This document shows positions 32,880-44,701 of a stretch of 64,000 nt of DNA, piece by piece; the stretch's first letter is position 1; each line of letters opens with the position of its first letter. Under the pieces are notes generated by a model. It was not told the origin of the DNA, made no database searches, and saw nothing but the letters and a program-made list of their open reading frames with translations. Origin of the DNA: Erinaceus europaeus (Eukaryota; Chordata; Mammalia; Eulipotyphla; Erinaceidae); NCBI RefSeq assembly GCF_950295315.1, contig NC_080166.1:101234999-101298998 (forward strand), given 5' to 3'. A program made the position numbers and the translations under genes.

Positions 32880-33082
32880 TCTTTTTAAAATTAATTTATT
32901 GGATAGAGACACTTAGAAATTGAGAGTGAAAAAGAAGATAGGGATTGAGACAAAGAGACACCTATTGCACTGCTTCACCACTTGCAAAGCTTTCCCTGCA
33001 TGTGGGGACCAGGGGCTCGAACCCAGGTCCTTACACATTATGACATGTGCATTCAACCAGGTGTAACACCACCTGGCCCCCT
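32880..33082 (-). mobile_element. SINE family B
   Basis: 'ttattggatagagacactta', 'gggctcgaacccaggtcctt', 'gtgcattcaaccaggtgtaa' and 'caccacctggcccc'. Confidence 0.85.
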
Positions 33083-33179
33083 TTTTTTTATCTTTTTATA
33101 TTTCCTTGACTAGTGACTCATAATTTGATTATACAAGTCTTTTACTTCTTTTGTCAGGTTTAATTCTCTATTTATCTAA

Positions 33180-33330
33180 CTTTTTATGTATAAAATGGAA
33201 ACACTGACAAGACCATAGGAGAAGAGGGAACAATTCTATACAGTTCCCACCTCTGAAACTCCATATCCCATTCCCTCCCTGATAGCTTTCCTATTCTTTT
33301 CCTCTATAATTCTAGATATTTTGTCGTTGT
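33180..33330 (-). mobile_element. Old L1 3' end fragment
   Basis: 'accataggagaagagggaac', 'ccatatcccattccctccct' and 'tagctttcctattcttttcc' are the reverse of the older L1 3' end. Confidence 0.6.
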
Positions 33331-33685
33331 TATAGTGAATGGAACTGATTTATGGATATCTTCTTCCTCTGATTTAGTGTTTGCATAAAGGAATGCAATG
33401 TTGCTTCTTGTCAAGCATACCTACAGCCATCTATTGAGCTATCCATTTGCTTTTTGCATTTCTTTTTCTTATGTGGTGATCACGTTTAAGTCTGAAAGGC
33501 TTTGTAATTGTGTCATAAATTTACAACTAATTGTTTAGCTCTCCAAATTATCCTCTTTAGCATTTTAAGAATAAAGAATATGCTATCAATATTCATTTTT
33601 TTGAATTCATAAAATATACATGTACACATATATGTATTATTTACACATTCTAGATAGATATTTACCAAGAAAAACCACAATAAAG
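33331..33685. other. Unassigned sequence
   Basis: Nothing recognised. Confidence 0.4.
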
Positions 33686-33689
33686 TTCA

Positions 33690-34041
33690 CAATTTTTTTT
33701 TTCCCTCCAGGGCTATTGCTAGGCTCCGTGCCTGCACCATGAATCCACTGCTCCTGGAGGCCATTTTTTTTTCCCTTTTGTTGCCCTTGTTGTTGTAGCC
33801 TTGTTGTGGTTATTATTATTGCCATTGTTGATGTTGTTCATTGTTGGATAGGACAGAGAGACATGGAGAGAGGAGGGGAAGACAGAGAGGGGGAGAGAAA
33901 GACACCTGTAGACCTGCTTCACCTCCTGTGAAGCGACTCCCCAGCAAGTGAGGAGCCCGGGGCTGGAACCAGGGTCCTTAACACTGGTCCCTCGCTTTGC
34001 GCCACATGCGCTTAACCCTCTGCGCCACCTCCCGATCCCCA
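33690..34041 (-). mobile_element. SINE family A with 3' hairpin module
   Basis: Complete. The module (33705-33762) lies between cctccagg and cctggagg, then 'cccttttgttgcccttgttg', the full body, 'gcgcttaaccctctgcgcca' and 'cctcccgatcccc'. Several CpGs remain (gcgcc, gcgct), so it is fairly young. Confidence 0.9.
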
Positions 34042-34670
34042 CAGTTCAGAAATTTTATAAATTTACAGATTTTTTTTCTTTGTAGGTTATTGAATTTATC
34101 TTCTTAAGTATGCTTTAGGGATGATGATTACGAGCCCTTTTTTCTTCAATATTGTACTGAATTATGGATAGTCTTCTGTCTCTTTCTCATGAGTCAAGAA
34201 TATTCCTTTGTCACCAAAAAATACTAAAATTACTTGCATAAAAAAAATTAAAGGAGTGACCAAAATATAAGATTGGGAGAAAAAAATTCTCCACATATAT
34301 GATATAGCTTAGTAGGAAGCAAGACAATGCTAAATAAAAGAATTAAAAATATCTTGTATTGTCTGATTTAATAGTGTCACCATTCAAAAAACATATACTA
34401 GGAGAGAGACATGGCTTATCCTCCCTATCAAATCTCTCTATTGGACAACTCTTTTCCTGGAATAGAAAATTGAACTCCAGTCCCTCTTAAATCATCCAAA
34501 GGAGATATACAGAAAGAATTGGGATGGGAGTCATGTTAACTGTGATTTCTATCTTAGAGATGAAGTCGCCAAGAAAAAAAGAATAATAAGGGAAGAATGA
34601 AAAAAAAAAGAAACCTTTTAAAAAGAGGATGCTGCAGATATCTTGTTCATTTTCTCCATCATTTTAAACT
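34042..34670. other. Unassigned sequence
   Basis: Nothing recognised. Confidence 0.45.
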
Positions 34671-34671
34671 G

Positions 34672-36377
34672 TTTTTTTTTTTATTTAAGAAAGGATTAAT
34701 TAACAAAACCATAAGGTAGGAGGGGTACAACTCCACACAATTCCCACCACCCAATCTCCATAACCCCCCCTCCCCTGATAGCTTTCCCATTCTCTATCCC
34801 TCTGGGAGCATGGAACCAGGGTCATTGAGGGTTGCAGAAGGTAGAAGGTCTGGCTTCTGTAATTGCTTCCCCGCTGAACATGGGCATTGACTGGTCAGTC
34901 CATACTCCCAGTCTGCCTCTCTCTTTCCCTAGTAGGGTGTGTCTCTGGGGAAGCTGAGCTCCAGGACACATTGGTGGGGGCTTCAATCAAGGGAAGCCTG
35001 GCCAGCATCCTGGTGGCATCTGGAACCTAGTGATTGAAAAGAGAGTTAACATACGAGGCCAAACAAATTGTTGAGCAATCATGGGCCCAAAGCTTAGAAT
35101 AGTGGAGAGGAAGTGTTAGGGAGGTACTCACTGCAAACTCTAGTGTACTTCTGCTTTCAGGTATATATTTTGCAGTAGTTTATGGATACGTGTGAACATA
35201 AGCTCTCTCTCACAGAAACTGGTGTATATATAGGTTTTGGGACTTTGGTAGAAAGTGAAACACCTGAGATGAAATTAGAGTGTACTATAAAAGGAAAGGT
35301 CTCACCTGAGTAATGAAGCTGAAGGGTTGTCATTCCACACGTGAAGTCTCTGGACACAGTCTGAGGTGAAGCATGTTGAGGTGGCAATTGTTGCGTTGGT
35401 TAGGTTGTGATTGGCAGATGCAATATTATTTGGTATGGATTGGGAGAGGCATACGGGAAAGTGGGCCCTATCCAAGGGTTCCAGGCCTGGGGGAAGTAGG
35501 GACTCTATAGTGGAGATGTGAGGTTCCTGCTGTCTTAGGGTTCGAAAAGACAATCAATAGTTAATGTTATCATCACATTATTTGGTAATTGGGTTAACTT
35601 TGAAAAGTCCTTTTGTTAGGGTTTGCTGTATAGTATCCAGTATCTTGTATATAGCTGTGCTATTGGATGCTTCTAATCTACTTGGTCTAGGCTTTTGAGA
35701 GAGTCCGCATATCAAATACACAGCCTATATATTAAAAAGATTTAGTTTGTGTTTTGAAAAACTAAGAGACATGCAATTGATTTTCCCCCTCTCATATTAA
35801 TTAACTATTGATTGATATGTCTACATTTTGCTAGGAGTGTACATAAACACCATTCCTACCACCAAAAGACTGTGACCCATCCCTCCCACCCATTCCCACC
35901 CCACACTGGCCCAGGAAGCTGCATGTTTACCCCTCACCACAGGGTTTTTACTTTGGTGCCCTACTTACAATTTGATCAGGTCCTGCTTTTAGTTTACCTT
36001 TCAGATCTTCTTACTCAGCTTCTGTTGATGAGTGGGATCATCCCATACTCATCTTTATCTTTCTGACTTAGTTCAATTTACATAATTCCTTCTAGCTCTG
36101 TCCAAGATGGGTCAGAGAAGGTGGGTTCATTGTTATTGATAGCTGCATAGTATTCCATTGTGTATATATACCACAGCTTTCTCAGCCACTCATCTGTTGT
36201 TGGGCAGCTGGGTTGCTTCCAGGTTTTAGCTATTATGAATTGTGCTGCTATGAACATAGGAGTACATACCTCTTTTTTGTTGGGTGTTATGGAGTCCTTG
36301 GGGTATAGCCCCAGGAGAGGAATTACTGGATAATATGGAAGGTCCATGTCTAGCCTTCTGAGAGTTTTCCAGACTGT
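34672..36377 (-). mobile_element. Young 5'-truncated L1: end of ORF2 plus 3' UTR
   Basis: Reverse-strand copy running from the L1 tail (T-rich at 34672) through the whole 3' UTR into ORF2. The ORF2 portion reaches the segment encoding the last ~120 residues ([19 protein letters not shown] and onward, about 36078-36347), with a stop and small changes. It ends in 'gagagttttccagactg'. actgtttt next to both ends may be a short target-site duplication. Confidence 0.88.
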
Positions 36378-37204
36378 TTTCTAACAGTGCATTGAGTACC
36401 TGAGACATTATTAGCTTTTTCTTATGTGTGTGAGGAAATTCAAGAGTTCTGAACAGTTTGAAAGGAAGCTTCAGAAATCTATTTGACATTTGGCTATATT
36501 GTAACTATTAAATAAGAACTATGTGTCATGTCAGGGCTGGGTAATCAATTCAGGCAAATTATTAGAAAAACCTTGAGCCTGGACTAATATTTAACATTTA
36601 AATCATAATTGAATAAAACAATCAAATATGAGACATATGCTTGTTTAATTTAACATATTTTATTTTTTAAGATGCAGAGCCTTATACAAGCTCCTCATCC
36701 ATTTTTTTTCAAGTAGAGGTACACAGAGAAAGAGAGAGATATCCTAGTACCAGAATGGTAACTGATGCCTTGGTACTCCCATGTGGTATCAATACAAATC
36801 AATACAAGTCTGTGCAAAAGTATATGGGAAAACGTGTATCCTATTCAGTGAACAATTCCTCTAACTGTACTTAAAACTATTTCAAAGCAAAAGCAAATTA
36901 GAAAGAATAGAATTATACACACACACACACACATGAGGGCATACATATAAAGAGATCAATGCAGAGAAAAATCCCACAGGTCTTAATCTTCAATAATAGA
37001 ATGTAAAAGCATTAAGGATATCTATAAATCCTTTATTGTGCCTATAAGATCAGTATTTATGATAAAGTAAAATGAAAGGGAAGTGGTTACAATATTTCAG
37101 GTTTGTAGGTAAACTAAATTTGTGCTTTGTAACACTGATTCAGTAAATATAGAAAAAAAAGTATTGATTATTCTCAGGAAATAACAAAAGAAAAAAAGAT
37201 GAAT
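36378..37204. other. Unassigned AT-rich sequence
   Basis: Includes a (CA)n run at about 36918-36933 and a possible old reverse SINE near 36705-36790. No gene recognised. Its last bases form the left target site of the full-length L1. Confidence 0.4.
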
Positions 37205-37220
37205 AGAAATGACAGATAAT

Positions 37221-38528
37221 GGGGACTTCCTGGAAGATGGCGCCCTGAGAAATCGCTAACAGCGAGTGCTCTGATAGTATCATCGGCAACGGTAGGATTT
37301 TCTGCCTTTAGCAGGCCAGTCAATAAGGGGGGGGAGCACCAAAGAAGTGATTACAGTTTAATTTGGGTTAACAATTAGAGCAAAGGTGACAAGGACTAGC
37401 GGGGCGCCAGAATTCCCAGGCGGCGCCAGGCAAGGCGAGTGCGCCAGGCATTGTCCTCCGCCCGCCCAGGAAGGCGGCTCCTCCGCCGGTTGCAGAGCAT
37501 GGCGGGCAGAGGACCCGGAGAGAGCACTTTAGCTCGGGGGCTGCCTCTTGGGAGTCGCCAGGGTCCACCGCGACCCTGAGAGCAGATCCAAAGACTTTTT
37601 GAGTATAGCTCTCATTGGATCAAAGGACTTGGAGCTAGTTTTCATTTTTGAGAAATCCTTTAAAAAAGTCTGGAGGGCGGGGTTTCCCGGAAGATGAGCT
37701 CCGGACACATCTCCTGTAAACAATAGGATTTTCTGCCTTTAGCAGGCCAGCCAATAAGGGGCCATAACGGTCATACCAAGGATGTGTCTATAACTTAATT
37801 TGGGATAAGAATTAGAGTAGGGGAAAAAGTTCTTTTTTCTTCCTTTTAATTTTCAAGCATACATCCTTCCCGCCGCCCCCCCCCCCCATAAGCAGTGCCT
37901 GGGACCAGCTACTAGCAGGATACCCCATACCACCAAACAGGGTTGTTTTTTTTTTGTTTTGTTTTGTTTTTTAATTCACTGATACACATTTGGGAAGTTC
38001 CTCGCACTGCTCTTTAATTACAACTCTTCTACTTATCTTCTCCCTTTTCTCTCTCTTATCTCTCTCTATCTCTCTCTCTCTTTTTTTTTTTTTTAATCTT
38101 GTCATACACTTCTTTCTTCTTTGCCTTTCTGAATTTGTGAATTACTTTGGGGAAGAAATCTGACCCAGAGTGGACTCTCGATGTGTTTATCTCTGCTCTA
38201 GTTCCCTTTACACTCTTATTACCCTTAGAATATACACTGGATAGTAGATTTGCATAACTGTCTATTCTTGCTATCCTCTCTTCCTTTTCTCTTTCTTCAC
38301 TGGGATTTGGTTACTAGTTTTTCATGGACTGGAGAAATTGTTTGGCTAACTGGTAACGATTAAACTCATTCAATACTTACTTCAGTTGCTACTGTTATTC
38401 CGGAGGTTGGTGAGTGCAAGTGTCATAAAGGTATTTAGTACAGTGTTACTTGTGCTCAAAACACAACAACTGAGGAACAACAGAGCATTAAAAAAAAAAA
38501 AGAGAGAAACACATAAATTAAAAAAAAA
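37221..38528 (+). promoter_or_regulatory. L1 5' UTR with two tandem promoter units
   Basis: Two related units start near 37221 and 37677. Both hold 'ggaagatg' close to the start (37232 and 37689) and then share 'ggattttctgcctttagcag' (37295 and 37726, 431 bp apart) and a following 'aattagag' region. Unit 1 is CpG-rich at 37395-37560; unit 2 is shorter. Mouse L1 promoters are also built from tandem units. The rest of the leader is T-rich up to the ORF1 start. Confidence 0.8.
37234..37242 (+). promoter_or_regulatory. YY1-like site near the L1 5' end
   Basis: aagatggcg lies 14 bp from the element's first base. Human L1 has a YY1 site (AAGATGGC core) at nearly the same distance, where it sets the transcription start. 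Match to the core is exact; function is inferred. Confidence 0.55.
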
Positions 38529-39443
38529 ATGGGTAGATTAAAAACAAATAAAACTGCTACCCCAATGAATGAAGACAAGAGCCCAGAAGAAACCACAAAT
38601 CAGTCAGAAGTAACCATAGATAAGAAAAGTATGCAAGCAATAATAAACTTATTAATCACAGAAATGAAAACAACATTGGAGGAAAGAAATGGCAGTATTA
38701 GGGAAACAACAGTTGAGACCCCCAAGGAAAATACTGATTATCTTGAGACAATTAGAGAACTGAAAGCTGAAATAGCTGTAATGAAGAAAGAAGCTGAGGC
38801 AAGGGAAAGCAGACTAACAGAAGCAGAAAACAGAATTAGTCAGACAGAGGATGAGTTAGAGAAAACTAAGAAAGAGGTGAAAGAGCTTAAAAAGAGATTG
38901 AGAGACACTGAAAACAACAACAGAGACATATGGGATGATCTCAAAAGAAGTAACATTCGTATAATTGGCCTGCCAGAGGAAGAAAGAGAGGAAGGGGAAG
39001 CAAACTTTCTAGAGGAAATAATACAAGAAAATTTCCCAGACCTGAATAACAGAAAGGATATCAAGGTGCAAGAGGCCCAGAGAGTACCAAACAGAATCAA
39101 CCCAGACCTGAAAACACCAAGACACATCATAGTCACAATGAGAAGAAGTAAGGATAAAGAAAGGATCCTAAAGGCTGCAAGAGAGAAACAAAAAGTCACA
39201 TACAGGGGAAAACCCATAAGACTTTCTGCAGATTTCTCAACTCAAACTCTAAAAGCCAGAAGGGAGTGGCAAGATATCTATCGAGCCCTGAATGAAAAAG
39301 GGTTTCAACCAAGGATTATATATCCTGCTAGACTTTCATTCAAGCTAGATGGAGGGATCAAAACCTTCTTAGACAAACAACAGTTAAAGGAGGCAACTAT
39401 CACCAAGCCGGCCCTGAAAGAGGTACTAAAAGACCTCTTATAA
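38529..39443 (+). CDS. L1 ORF1: L1 ORF1 protein, intact (304 aa)
   Basis: RNA-binding, trimer-forming nucleic-acid chaperone that coats L1 RNA in the cytoplasmic ribonucleoprotein. Layout: a polar N-terminus (1-70), a coiled coil with heptads of E/K and L (about 72-140), an RRM-like domain opening with SNIRIIGLPEEE (141-152) and continuing through RVPNR (185-189) and TPRHIIVTM (196-204), then a C-terminal domain with ADFS (234-237), ARREW (243-247) and IIYPARLSF (263-271). Ends TAA. The ATG at 38529 follows a poly-A stretch and gives the usual family start. Slightly shorter than the human protein (338 aa). No stop or frameshift, so it could be translated. Confidence 0.95.
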   Translation: MGRLKTNKTATPMNEDKSPEETTNQSEVTIDKKSMQAIINLLITEMKTTLEERNGSIRETTVETPKENTDYLETIRELKAEIAVMKKEAEARESRLTEAENRISQTEDELEKTKKEVKELKKRLRDTENNNRDIWDDLKRSNIRIIGLPEEEREEGEANFLEEIIQENFPDLNNRKDIKVQEAQRVPNRINPDLKTPRHIIVTMRRSKDKERILKAAREKQKVTYRGKPIRLSADFSTQTLKARREWQDIYRALNEKGFQPRIIYPARLSFKLDGGIKTFLDKQQLKEATITKPALKEVLKDLL

Positions 39444-39503
39444 ACAAGAACATCACTATAATACTTGTAATATATCAGAGTAAACAAATTGTTTTTTAGA
39501 ACA
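39444..39503 (+). other. L1 inter-ORF spacer
   Basis: A 60-bp A/T-rich spacer between the ORF1 stop and the ORF2 ATG. Mammalian L1 ORF2 is translated by an unconventional reinitiation from this bicistronic RNA. Confidence 0.8.
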
Positions 39504-42500
39504 ATGGCACTACAATACATTAAATCCATAATATCAATAAATGTCAATGGCTTAAACTCACCCATCAAAAGGCACAGGGTGGGGGGATGGATCAGAAAAC
39601 ATAACCCAACCATATGCTGCTTGCAAGAATCCCATCTGTCACAACAAGATAAACACAGACTTAAAGTGAAAGGATGGAAAACTATCATACAGGCTAACGG
39701 TCCACAAAAAAGGGCAGGAACAGCCATTCTCATCTCAGACACGATAGATTTTAAATTAAATAAAGTAATAAAAGATAGGAAAGGACATTACATAATGATT
39801 AGAGGATGAATCAGCCAAGAAGACTTAACAATTATTAACATCTATGCACCCAACGAGGGACCATCTAAATACATTAAACACCTATTGAAAGAATTTCAAA
39901 AATACATCAATAGTAATACAATAATAGTGGGAGACTTCAATACCCCACTCTCACACTTAGACAGATCAACAAAGCAGAGAACCAATAAAGATACAAGAGA
40001 ATTGAATGAAGAGATTGACAGACTAGACCTCTTGGACATTTTCAGACTCCTCCACCCCAAAAAACTGGAATACACCTTCTTTTCAAATCCACACAACACA
40101 TACTCAAGGATAGACCACATGTTAGGCCACAAAGACAGCATCAATAAATTCAAGAGCATTGAAATCATCCCAAGTAATTTCTCAGACCACAGTGGAGTAA
40201 AACTAACTTTTAACAACAAACGGAAAATTATTAAAAGACATAGAATTTGGAAACTAAACAACATGGTCCTTAAGAACCACTGGGTCAGACACTCACTCAA
40301 ACAGGAAATTCAAATGTTCCTGGAAACTAATGAAAATGAAGACACAACCTATCAAAATATTTGGGACACAGCTAAAGCAGTACTGAGAGGGAAACTTATA
40401 GCTATACAATCACATATTAAACACCAAGAAGAAGCCCAAATGAACGAACTTACTACACACCTCAAGGACTTAGAGGAAGAGGAACAAAGGAACCCTAAAG
40501 CAACCAGAAGGACAGAAATCACTAAAGTTAGAGCAGAAATAAACAACATCGAAAATAAAAGAACCATACAAAAGATCAATGAAGCCAAATGTTGGTTCTT
40601 TGAAAGATTAAACAAAATTGACAAACCCCTAGCCAGACTCACCAAACAAAAAAGAGAGAAGACTCAAATTAATAGAATTGTAAACGATACAGGAGATATC
40701 ACAACTGACACCACAGAAATCCAGAGAATTCTGCGAAACTTCTATAAAGAACTATATGCCACCAAGCTAGAGAATCTGGAAGAAATGGAACAATTCCTAG
40801 AAACCTATGCACTTCCAAAACTGAACCAAGAAGAACTACAAAATCTAAATGCACCAATCACAGACAAAGAAATTGAAACCGTTATTAAGAATCTCCCCAA
40901 CAACAAAAGTCCTGGACCAGATGGCTTCACAAACGAATTCTACAAAACTTTCAGGAAACAGTTAATACCCATACTTCTTAAGCTATTCCATAAGATTGAA
41001 GAAACAGGAATACTCCCTTCCACCTTCTATGAAGCCAACATCACCCTGATACCAAAAGCTGATAGGGACAGAACAAAAAAGGAAAACTACAGACCAATAT
41101 CTCTGATGAACATAGATGCCAAAATATTAAACAAGATCTTGGCCAACCAGATACAGCAACACATCAAAAAGATTGTTCATCATGACCAAGTGGGATTCAT
41201 CCCAGGAATGCAAGGCTGGTTCAACATCCGTAAATCAATCAATGTCATTCATCACATCAATAAAAGCAAAGCCAAAAACCACATGATTATCTCAATAGAT
41301 GCAGAGAAAGCCTTTGACAAAATCCAACACCCATTCATGCTCAAAACTCTACAAAAAATGGGAATAGATGGGAAATTCCTCAAGATAGTGGAGTCTATAT
41401 ATAGCAAACCTACAGCCAACATCATACTCAATGGAGAGAAGCTGAAAGCATTCCCCCTCAGATCAGGGACTAGACAGGGCTGCCCACTGTCACCGTTACT
41501 CTTCAACATAGTATTGGAAGTTCTTGCCATAGCAATCAGGCAAGAGAAAGAAATCAAAGGGATACAGATTGGAAGGGAAGAAGTCAAGCTCTCACTATTT
41601 GCAGATGATATGATAGTATACATAGAAAGACCTAAAGAATCCAGTAGAAAATTACTGGAAGTTGTTAGGCAATATAGCAAGGTATCAGGCTACAAAATCA
41701 ATGTACAAAAATCAGTGGCATTTCTTTATGCAAACACTAAATCTGCAGAAGAAGACATCCAGAAATCACTCCCATTTACTGTTTCAGCAAAATCAATCAA
41801 ATACCTAGGAATAAAGTTGACCAAAGAAGTGAAAGACTTGTATGCTGAAAACTATGAGTCGCTACTCAAGGAGATAGAAACTGATACCAAGAAATGGAAA
41901 GATATCCCATGCTCATGGATTGGAAGAATAAATATCATCAAAATGAATATTCTCCCCAGAGCCATATACAAATTTAATGCAATACCCATCAAAATTCCAC
42001 CAAGCTTCTTTAAGAGAATAGAACAAACACAACAATCATTTATCTGGAACCTGAAAACACCTAGAATTGCCAAAACCATCCTAAGGAAAAGAAACAGAAA
42101 TGGAGGCATCACACTCCCAGACCTTAAACTATATTATAAAGCCATCATCATCAAAACAGCATGGTACTGGAACAAAAATAGGCACACAGACCAGTGGAAC
42201 AGAATTGAAAGCCCAGAAGTAAATCCCAACACCTATGGGCATCTAATCTTTGATAAGGGGGCCCAAAAGATTAAATGGAAGAAGGAGGCTCTCTTCAATA
42301 AATGGTGCTGGGAAAACTGGGTTGAAACATGCAGAAGAATGAAATTGAACCACTTTATCTCACCAGAAACAAAAATCAACTCCAAATGGATCAAAGACCT
42401 AGATGTCAGACCAGAAACAATCAAATACTTAGAGGAAAACATTGGTAAAACACTTTCCCATCTACACCTCAAGGAAATCTTTGATGAATCAAACCCAATT

Positions 42501-43328
42501 GCAAGGAAGACCAAAGCAGAAACAAACCAATGGGACTACATCAAATTGAAAAGCTTCTGCACATCCAAAGAAACTATTAAACAAACAGAGAGACCCCTCA
42601 CAGAATGGGTGAAGATCTTCACATGCCAGACTTCAGACAAGAAACTAATCACCAAAATATATAAAGAGCTCAGCAAACTTAGCCGCAAAAAAGCAAATGA
42701 CCCCATCCAAAAATGGGCAGAGGAAATGAACAAAACATTCACCACAGAGGAGATCCAAAAGGCTAACAAACATATGAAAAACTGCTCTAGGTCACTGATT
42801 GTCAGAGAAATGCAAATCAAGACAACACTAAGATACCACCTCACTCCTGTAAGAATGGCATACATCAAAAAGGACAGCAGCAACAAATGCTGGAGAGGAT
42901 GTGGGGACAGAGGAACCCTTTTACATTGCTGGTGGGAATGTAAATTGGTACAGCCTCTGTGGAGAGCAGTCTGGAAAACTCTCAGAAGGCTAGACATGGA
43001 CCTTCCATATGACCCAATAATTCCTCTCCTGGGGTTATACCCCAAGGACTCCATAACACCCAACCAAAAAGAGGTGTGTACTCCTATGTTCATAGCAGCA
43101 CAATTCATAATAACTAAAACCTGGAAGCAACCCAGGTGCCCAACAACAGATGAATGGCTGAGAAAATTGTGGTATATATACACAATGGAATACTATGCAG
43201 CTATCAAGAACAATGAACCCACCTTCTCTGACCCATCTTGGACAGAGCTAGAAGGAATTATGTTAAGTGAACTAAGTCAGAAAGATAAAGATGAGTATGG
43301 GATGATCCCACTCATCAACAGAAGCTGA
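39504..43328 (+). pseudogene. L1 ORF2: L1 ORF2 protein, one in-frame stop (1274 codons)
   Basis: Endonuclease and reverse transcriptase that nicks the target and copies L1 RNA there. ATG at 39504 (MALQYIKSI) fits the family start, and total length is close to human ORF2p (1275 aa). The endonuclease has NVNG near residue 14, QESH (46-49), GDFN (143-146) and SDH (227-229). The reverse transcriptase has QGCPLSP and the catalytic FADD at 699-702. The C-terminal Cys motif is C1129-C1133-H1141-C1146. A single TGA replaces codon 102 (39807-39809) inside the endonuclease; the frame is open on both sides. The next in-frame ATG (39885) would give an 1147-aa product with an intact reverse transcriptase but without the first part of the endonuclease. 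Stop readthrough is not excluded. Confidence 0.95.
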
Positions 43329-44651
43329 CTTAGAAGATCTGAAAGGGAAACTAAAAGCAGGACCTGATCAAATTGTAAGTAGGGCACCAAAGTAAAAAGC
43401 CAGTGGTGAGGGGTAGACATGTAGCTTCCTGGGCCAGTGGGGGGTGGGAGTGGGTGGGAGGGATGGGTCACGGTCCTTTGGTGATGGGAATGGTGTTTAT
43501 GTACACTCCTAGCAAAATGTAGACATATAAATCAGTAGTTAATTAATATGAGAGGGGGAAATCAATTGTAAGTCTCAAAGGTTCTCAAAAGACAAACTGA
43601 ATCTTTTTAATAGATAGGCTACGTATTTGATATGCGGACTCTCTCAAAAGCCTAGACCAAGTACATTAGAAGCTTCCAATAGCACAGCTATATACAAGAT
43701 ACTGGGTACTGTACTGCAAACCATAACAAAGGGACTTTTCAAAGTTAACCCAATTAACAAATAATGTGATGATAATATTAACTATTGATTGTCTTTTTGA
43801 ACCCTAAGACAGCAGGAACCTCACATCTTCACTATAGAGCCCCTACTTCCCCCAGTCCTGGCACCCTTGGATAGGGCTCACTTTCCCGTATGCATCTCCC
43901 AATCCATACCAAATAATATTGCATCCGCTGATCACAACCTAACCAAAGCAACGATCGCCATCTCAACATGCTTCACCTCAGAGTGTATCCAGAGACTTCA
44001 CGTGTGGAATGACAACCCTTCAGCTTCATTACTTGGGTGAGACCTTTCCTTCTATTGTACACTCTAATTTCATCTCAGGTAGTTCACTTTCTAACAAAGT
44101 CCCATAACCTAGACTTACAACAGTTTCTGTGAGAGAGAGCGTATGTGCACACGTATCCATAAACTACTGCAAAATATATACCTGAAAGCAGGATTACACT
44201 AGAGTTTGCAGTGAGTACCTCCCTAACACTTCCTCTCCACTATTCCAAACTGGGGATCCATGATTGCTCAACAAATTGTTTGGCTTTGTATGTTAACTCT
44301 CTTTTCAATCACCAGGTTCCAGATGCCACCAGGATGCTGGCTAGGCTTCCCTGGATTGAAGACCCCACCAATGTGTCCTGGAGCTCAGATTCCCCAGAGA
44401 CACACCTTACTAGGGAAAGAGAGAGACAGACTGGGAGTATGGACCGACCAGTCAACGCCCATGTTCAGCGGGGAAGCAATTACAGAAGCCAGACCCTCTA
44501 CCTTCTGCAACCCTCAACGACCCTGGGTCCATGCTCCCAGAGGGCTAGAGAATGGGAAGGCTATCATGGGAGAGGGTGGGTTATGGGGATTGGGTGGTGG
44601 GAATTGTGTGGAGTTGTACCCCTCCTACCTTATGCCTTTGTTCACTAATCC
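43329..44651 (+). other. L1 3' UTR
   Basis: Non-coding, about 1.3 kb, starting after the TGA at 43326-43328. It holds a G-rich stretch ('gtggggggtgggagtgggtg' near 43437), also typical of other L1 3' UTRs. Partial copies of this region form at least four other insertions in the window. Confidence 0.85.
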
Positions 44652-44685
44652 TTTCTTAAATAAAAAATTAAAAAAAAAAAAAAAA
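44652..44685 (+). terminator. L1 polyadenylation signal and A-rich tail
   Basis: aataaa at 44659-44664 followed by an A-rich tail that runs directly into the right target-site duplication. Confidence 0.8.
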
Positions 44686-44701
44686 AGAAATGACAGATAA
44701 T

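Larger units (their letters stand above)
37205..44701 (+). mobile_element. L1: Full-length L1 (LINE-1) retrotransposon
   Basis: A 7.46-kb element (37221-44685) lies between two perfect 16-bp copies of agaaatgacagataat (37205-37220 and 44686-44701). It has a 5' UTR with repeated promoter units, an intact ORF1, a short spacer, an ORF2 interrupted by one TGA, a ~1.35-kb 3' UTR and an A-rich tail. Young L1 3' ends elsewhere in the window match it closely. L1 copies itself by target-primed reverse transcription and supplies the machinery for SINEs. The perfect duplication and near-intact frames point to a recent insertion. Confidence 0.97.

Noticed and set aside
39489..39503. Upstream non-ATG start (TTG) for L1 ORF2
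   Set aside because: The ATG at 39504 fits the known start and length of the family.
38840..43183. Long minus-strand frames opposite L1 ORF1 and ORF2
   Set aside because: They are antisense shadows of the A-rich L1 coding strand.
44211..44700. Frames of about 145 codons in the L1 3' UTR and its copies as genes
   Set aside because: They recur in every copy of the non-coding 3' UTR (15.7, 32.1, 44.2 and 46.3 kb) in competing frames and have no domain.
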